From contig JAGWAN010000011.1 in NCBI GenBank assembly GCA_021296345.1, positions 24,063-88,062 of the forward strand: 64,000 nt of DNA. The letters are read 5' to 3'. A program made the position numbers and the translations under genes. This DNA comes from Acidimicrobiia bacterium (GTDB taxonomy: Bacteria > Actinomycetota > Acidimicrobiia > Spongiisociales > Spongiisociaceae). Shown here one piece after another: positions 59,988-64,000 of the stretch (the first letter of the stretch is position 1; every line of letters starts with the position of its first letter). A model generated the notes under the pieces. It was given only the letters and a program-made list of their open reading frames with translations. It had not been told where the DNA came from and made no database searches.

Positions 59988-60740
59988 ATGGAACCTGCCG
60001 GATACCTGAGCGCCCTGGTCTTCGGGGCCCTTTCATTCGTGTCGCCCTGCGTCCTCCCGCTGCTGCCCGGATACCTGGGGCTCATGTCGGGCTACTCCGT
60101 GGCCGATCTGCAGCAGGGGAAGGCCTCTACTGCCAGGATGCTCCGGGTCACCGTGTTGTTCGTGGTCGGGTTGGCGATCGTCTTCGTGTCCCTCGGAGCG
60201 GGGGCTACTTCGGTGGCCGGCCTGCTCGCCCGCAACAAGGGGACCATCACTACGGTGGCGGGCTGGCTGATCGCTGTGTTCGGGCTGGTCATCGTACTGA
60301 TGGCGCTCAGCACGTCGCCTCGCCTAACCTTCCTCTACCGGGAGCGGCGGCTCCATGTGCGTCCTTCTCAGCTGGGAGGTTGGGCGCCGCTGGTGATGGG
60401 CATGGCCTTCGGCTTCGGTTGGACCCCGTGCATCGGTCCGGTGCTGGCGGCCATACTCACCCAGGCCGCCACCCAGGAGACAGTCTGGCGAGGGATGCTC
60501 CTGCTGTTCATCTTCTCCATGGGCATGGGCCTCCCGTTCATCGCAGCCGGGATCGGGGTGACCAAGCTCTATTCGGGTATCAGGCTCCTCCAGCGGCATC
60601 TTCGGACCATCAACGTCCTGTCGGGCCTCCTTATGATGGTCTTCGGCTGGCTCTTCATCACCGGTCGCATCACGGACCTGTCGAGCCTGATCAGTGAATG
60701 GATGATCCGGCTCGGCCTCGAGAGCCTGGCCGCCATCTGA
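59988..60740 (+). CDS. ccdA: Cytochrome c biogenesis protein CcdA (thiol reductant carrier)
   Basis: 250 residues, about six helices. Redox cysteines in FVSPCVLPLLPGYL (about 17-30) and GWTPCIGPVLA (about 144-154) carry electrons across the membrane. ATG start preceded by GAGAG, just after the heptad repeat. Confidence 0.92.
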   Translation: MEPAGYLSALVFGALSFVSPCVLPLLPGYLGLMSGYSVADLQQGKASTARMLRVTVLFVVGLAIVFVSLGAGATSVAGLLARNKGTITTVAGWLIAVFGLVIVLMALSTSPRLTFLYRERRLHVRPSQLGGWAPLVMGMAFGFGWTPCIGPVLAAILTQAATQETVWRGMLLLFIFSMGMGLPFIAAGIGVTKLYSGIRLLQRHLRTINVLSGLLMMVFGWLFITGRITDLSSLISEWMIRLGLESLAAI

Positions 60741-60835
60741 TCACATAGTCACTCGGAAGGGCGGCGAACCGGCTCTCGCCGGTTAGGCTTCCTGGGCTCC
60801 CGGCGCCAGGCGCGGTAGCTCGGGAGGGAGGACGG

Positions 60836-61284
60836 GTGAGGAATACGGGCGCGTTGGTGGTGGCGGTTGTCCTGGTGGCGGCCTTGGTGGCAGCGGAGCC
60901 GCCCGGGGCCGTCCATGCCCAGGATGCGGAGCTCCGCGACGCGTCCGGTACCCGCCTTTCGCCGACGTCTCGGCCACCGACTACGCCGCCGAGTACATCC
61001 TCTGCATGAGGGTTCCTAGCCTCACACAGGGCAACGCCACCGGGGGATATGGCCCGGATGACACCCTCAACCGAGCTCAGATGGCGTCGTTCGTCGTGCG
61101 ACTGTGGAGTGACATCCTCGGCGGGGACTGCCCGACCGGGGATACGCCATTCACGGATGTGGCGACCACCCACACCCATGCCGAAGCGCAGGACTGGTTC
61201 GATCGCTACTTCCCCCACTACGGAGACGTGGCGCGGCTGGATGGGGACGGCGACGGCCTGGCCTGCGCATCGCTTCCTAGTTGA
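60836..61284 (+). pseudogene. Frameshifted SLH-Excalibur secreted protein
   Basis: GTG 60836 after GGGAGGGAGGA opens a signal peptide (VVAVVLVAALVAA, ending VHAQD) in one frame, which stops at 61007-61009. From about 60950 another frame encodes an SLH domain (FADVSATDYAAEYIL, GGYGPDDTLNRAQMASFV), the start of a second SLH repeat and an Excalibur-type end (WFDRYFPHYGDV, LDGDGDGLACASLP). A one- or two-base indel near 60945-60955 separates the halves. Secreted SLH proteins of this lineage normally have more SLH repeats, so this one is also shortened. Confidence 0.75.
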
Positions 61285-61341
61285 TAGTTGCTAGTCTAGT
61301 GGCGAACTAATCACTATCCGCTAACAACTAGTCACTACTAG
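61277..61341. repeat. Heptad-period intergenic repeat element 7 (between the SLH remnant and the amidohydrolase)
   Basis: TAG recurs at 61278, 61285 and 61292 in CTAGTTG, ATAGTTG, CTAGTCT. CTAGTTG (61277-61283) faces CAACTAG (61325-61331), and TAGTTGCTAG faces CTAACAACTA with one mismatch. Both flanking stop codons (TGA 61282-61284; TAG on the minus strand at 61338-61340) lie inside the element. Confidence 0.85.
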
Positions 61342-62753
61342 TGCCAGTCCCGGGCCAGGTCACTCAGGCGCGCCCTGCCGAAGAGCTGAGCAGCCGCCTC
61401 GGCCGCCTCGGCCCTGACCTCGGCCTCGTCGACCCTGGTCGAACGCCCGTCCTCCACGATGATCTCGCCCGCGACGATCACCATCTCGACATCGGCCGCG
61501 CTACCGGAATGGACCACCGACGCGACCGGACGGCTCCATGGCGTATGACGGACCCCCGAGACGTCCACAACCACCAGATCGGCCGCCCGGCCGGGTTCCA
61601 ACGAACCGGCCTCCAGGCCGGTCATGGCGGCCCCGCCCCGCGTTCCCAACTCGAGGAACTGCTCCACGGTGGTGGCGGTGGAATCGAGGGCTGCCACCCG
61701 GTGCATCAGCATGCCGGCCTTCATGGCCTCGAAGATGTCCTGTCCGGCAACCGCCACCCCGTCGCTGCCGAGGGCCACGGTGGCGCCCGCCGACAGCAGC
61801 GGATCCAGATGGAGCACGCCGGAAGCCAGGTACTGGTTGGAGATCGGGTTGTGCACCGCGGTGGCGACGGCGGCGCCCATTGCCGCCACCTCGTCCGGAT
61901 CCAACCAGACGGCGTGAGCGAGCGTCGTGCGATGGCTCAGCAGCCCCCGGTCCGCCAGCCATGCCACCGGCCGGGTCCCGTGTACCTCCTTGAAGAACGA
62001 GATCTCGTCCTGCACTTCCGAGCAATGCATGTGCCAACGAACTCCGCCGGCCTCGGCCATCTCTGCGGAGGCCTCGATCAACTCCGGCCACACGTAGACG
62101 ATGTTCTCCGGACACGGCCACACCTCGACCAGGCTGCCTCGCGGACGCTCCGCCAAGCATTCGGCGGTGATGTCGAGTTCTTCCTGGTTGGTCCAGGTGA
62201 ACAGGTCCGGATCCACCCCCATCAGCTCGCCGCCGGGGTTCATCTCCCCGAAGATTCCCCGGGCGATTGCACCCCTGATCCCCACATCTTCCACCGCGTC
62301 GGCCACGGCGAGAATGGTCTCCGTATCGGTCGGGGCATAGTGGTTGTCCACCACCATCGTGGTTCCGGACAGGGCGGCCTGGAGCGCGCCGAGCCGGACG
62401 GCCGCCACGCTCATCTCCCTCGTGATGGCCTTCGAGTAGGGCAGCATGAACTTCTGGAGCCAGGGAACCAGCGTCATGCCGTCCCCGAGACCACGGCCCA
62501 ACGACTGGAACAGGTGCGTGTGCCCGTCGGTCAGCCCGGGGAGGACCACCTTGCCCCGACAATCGATGATTTTCCCGGCTGCTTCCCGCATATGACGGAG
62601 GTCAGCGCCGGCGCCTACCTCCGCGATCTTCCCGTCGGCGACGGCCACAGCGCCGCCATCCAGCACCCGCCGCTCCCCGTCGAGCGTGATCACCACCCCA
62701 CCCTCGAGCAACAGGTCGCACTCGAAGCGATCGGAAGAAGAACCCTGGCTCAT
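61338..62753 (-). CDS. Amidohydrolase-superfamily deaminase (TrzA/AtzA/SAH-deaminase group)
   Basis: 471 residues. Metal ligands: HxH in DGHTHLFQ near 84, a histidine in RWHMHCSE near 250, one in LAHAVWL near 289, and the metal Asp in LGSDGVA near 338. Belongs to the cytosine-deaminase-like group that includes guanine, methylthioadenosine and s-triazine deaminases; the substrate is not predictable. The TAG lies in a heptad repeat. Confidence 0.9.
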   Translation of the reverse strand: MSQGSSSDRFECDLLLEGGVVITLDGERRVLDGGAVAVADGKIAEVGAGADLRHMREAAGKIIDCRGKVVLPGLTDGHTHLFQSLGRGLGDGMTLVPWLQKFMLPYSKAITREMSVAAVRLGALQAALSGTTMVVDNHYAPTDTETILAVADAVEDVGIRGAIARGIFGEMNPGGELMGVDPDLFTWTNQEELDITAECLAERPRGSLVEVWPCPENIVYVWPELIEASAEMAEAGGVRWHMHCSEVQDEISFFKEVHGTRPVAWLADRGLLSHRTTLAHAVWLDPDEVAAMGAAVATAVHNPISNQYLASGVLHLDPLLSAGATVALGSDGVAVAGQDIFEAMKAGMLMHRVAALDSTATTVEQFLELGTRGGAAMTGLEAGSLEPGRAADLVVVDVSGVRHTPWSRPVASVVHSGSAADVEMVIVAGEIIVEDGRSTRVDEAEVRAEAAEAAAQLFGRARLSDLARDWH

Positions 62754-62855
62754 TGGTGGCCTCCATCTCGTGAAGCACTATCGGGCGCTGGTCCCGGATC
62801 GTAACCATCGGAGTGGGTAGACCCGCTCGGCGTGGTGTTTCCGGGTTGGGGGACC

Positions 62856-62885
62856 TTGCGGATATCCCGTTGCGTGGGTTAAACT
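62856..62885 (+). promoter_or_regulatory. Promoter of the initiator tRNA gene
   Basis: TTGCGG (62856-62861), an 18-base spacer and TAAACT (62880-62885), 14 bases before the tRNA. This is the best -35/-10 pair in the window. Confidence 0.6.
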
Positions 62886-62899
62886 CAAGTCGAGAACGG

Positions 62900-62974
<75 letters not shown>

Positions 62975-63066
62975 CCGGTACGGCCCTCGTTCCCTGTTGA
63001 TGGGGACGGGGGTTGTTTCTTCTTGATCCGCCGGGTGCGTGGCCGAGGCGGGGGGAGGAAGAGGGA

Positions 63067-63612
63067 TTGAGCGCTCCGATGGCGGTGTTCGAGGCGATGC
63101 GACGGCGTCGCATGCACCGGCAATACCTGCCCGAACCACCCGACCGGGCGACGCTCGATCGTCTGGTCTATGCCGCCGGTCGAGCCCAGGTGGCCCGCCC
63201 GGGAATCCGCCACTTGGTCGTTGTCACCGATCCGCGGATCGTTCACACCCTACGCCAGGCGTGCCCGGGATTCGTGAACAACGCCCCGGTGGCCATCGCC
63301 GTCTGCAGCGACCTGGAGAGGTCGGAGCAGGAATCGGGGATTCGCGGGGTAGAGGTGGTGAGCAGGCTGGATGCGGGTGCGTCCGCTGCCTTCATGGCCT
63401 TGGCCGCTCCTGCACTCGGTATCGGCGTATGCAAGGTCACCAGCTGGAGCGAAGAGGTGGTCCAGGCCATCCTGGGCCTTCCCGAGCATGTGCGTCCGGA
63501 GGTGCTGATGGCGGTGGGAATACCGGTTGCCAACCCCTCCAAGCCACTGAAGGGTTTCCAGCCGTCCGTTCACTCCGACCGGTTCGATCAACCGTGGACG
63601 ACATCACCATGA
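63067..63612 (+). CDS. Nitroreductase-family flavoprotein
   Basis: 181 residues from TTG 63067 (GGGAGGAAGAGG just before it) or 177 from ATG 63079. The N-terminal RRRRMHRQYLPEP is the nitroreductase FMN-phosphate segment; the C-terminal GVCKVTSWSEEVVQAILGLPEHVRPEVLMAVGIP (split by its helix turn) is the conserved end. Reduces an unknown substrate with FMN. It overlaps the next gene by 4 bases. Confidence 0.82.
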   Translation: MSAPMAVFEAMRRRRMHRQYLPEPPDRATLDRLVYAAGRAQVARPGIRHLVVVTDPRIVHTLRQACPGFVNNAPVAIAVCSDLERSEQESGIRGVEVVSRLDAGASAAFMALAAPALGIGVCKVTSWSEEVVQAILGLPEHVRPEVLMAVGIPVANPSKPLKGFQPSVHSDRFDQPWTTSP

Positions 63613-63920
63613 GCAGCCAGGAGATCGATCCCCGGGAGTTCCTGTTCGACTTCGTGCTCTACCTGGTTACTTGCGCGCGGCTCCATCTCGATGAGAAACC
63701 CATCTACGGGGCGTTCCGGATGATCGAGGGCGCCAGCCGACTTATCAAGGCAGCGGAGAACCTGCCCGGCTGGGAGGTGGATGCGTTCCTGTCCGAGCAG
63801 CGGGCGGCGATCGAAGGCAACAAGGCTCGCATGACGGTCGACAAGGACGGCTTCCGCGAGTGGCTGGGCGACCTGGCCAGGGAGATGGCCGCCGAGGCCA
63901 CCAGGAGAAACCTCGATTAG
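63609..63920 (+). CDS. Small helical protein (resembles DUF6092)
   Basis: 103 residues; ATG overlaps the nitroreductase stop in ATGA. LFDFVLYLVTCARLHLDEKPIYGAFRMIEGASRLI (about 12-46) is the recognisable part, reminding me of DUF6092. Function unknown; translational coupling suggests a shared role with the nitroreductase. Confidence 0.6.
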   Translation: MSSQEIDPREFLFDFVLYLVTCARLHLDEKPIYGAFRMIEGASRLIKAAENLPGWEVDAFLSEQRAAIEGNKARMTVDKDGFREWLGDLAREMAAEATRRNLD

Positions 63921-63943
63921 TTCTTAGAGGGCGCGCGGATTGC

Positions 63944-64000
63944 TTAGTTGGTGGGGTTCCAGCGGTTTCTCCAGTCGATGAGTTTGATGGTGATGATCAG
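63944..64000 (-). CDS. C-terminal end of a minus-strand gene, cut by the window edge
   Basis: The last 18 codons (LIITIKLIDWRNRWNPTN then TAA) look like the cytoplasmic tail of a membrane protein. Too little remains to name it. It converges on the 63609-63920 gene. Confidence 0.35.
   Translation of the reverse strand: MIITIKLIDWRNRWNPTN

Overview
This 64 kb window is GC-rich bacterial chromosome with dense, short-spaced genes and many GTG/TTG starts. The gene content (ndk next to mreB, an E2 with a single lipoyl domain beside lpdA, an InhA-like FabI, SLH/Excalibur remnants, frequent TAnnnT boxes 5-8 bases before start codons) suggests an actinobacterium, most likely near Acidimicrobiia. That placement is inference from gene order and style, not from a marker search. 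I see no plasmid, phage, insertion sequence, rRNA or CRISPR array.

Layout. 1-1018: a partial anchored extracellular protein on the minus strand. 1049-1584: tRNAs Pro, Gly, Arg and His. 1632-9767: tig-clpP-clpX-valS-folC-ndk (protein folding, ATP-dependent proteolysis, housekeeping). 9858-15929: mreB-mreC-mreD-mrdA-rodA, the elongation machinery for the cell wall. 16407-21263: rng-rplU-rpmA-obg-proB. 21292-24157: trkA-trkH potassium uptake on the minus strand, sitting where proA is usually found. 24477-26054: an M23-like secreted protein, a damaged nadD, and rsfS. 26131-29068: tRNA-Ala and leuS. 29100-31195: an ABC-2 exporter on the minus strand. 31335-35952: comEA-comEC, an SDR and holA. 35994-44965: rpsT, then hrcA-dnaJ-phoH-pgpH-ybeY-corC-era. 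45062-48975: fumC, converging on sufC-sufS-sufU. 49115-52504: a beta-propeller lipoprotein and small proteins of unknown function. 52600-57021: lpdA, E2 and a LipB-LipA fusion, a compact lipoate-dependent dehydrogenase module. 57143-60740: acsA, fabI, ccdA. 60836-61284: a broken SLH/Excalibur gene. 61338-63920: an amidohydrolase, tRNA-fMet, a nitroreductase and a small protein. The start of a further minus-strand gene is cut by the right edge.

The most unexpected pattern is a family of intergenic elements with a strict 7-base period (units such as TTAGTTG, CAACTAC, CACTGAC, AGTGGCC). Seven lie in this window. Six carry facing inverted arms, most start at or inside the stop codon of the gene before them, and three lie between genes that converge. 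Other points that stand out are the single-chain LipB-LipA enzyme, a PgpH-type c-di-AMP phosphodiesterase with an SdrD-B/Cna-B-like domain inserted in its extracytoplasmic sensor, and a nadD whose middle is replaced by a near-copy of its own earlier segment.

All calls come from reading the sequence and from knowledge of the families; no database search was run.
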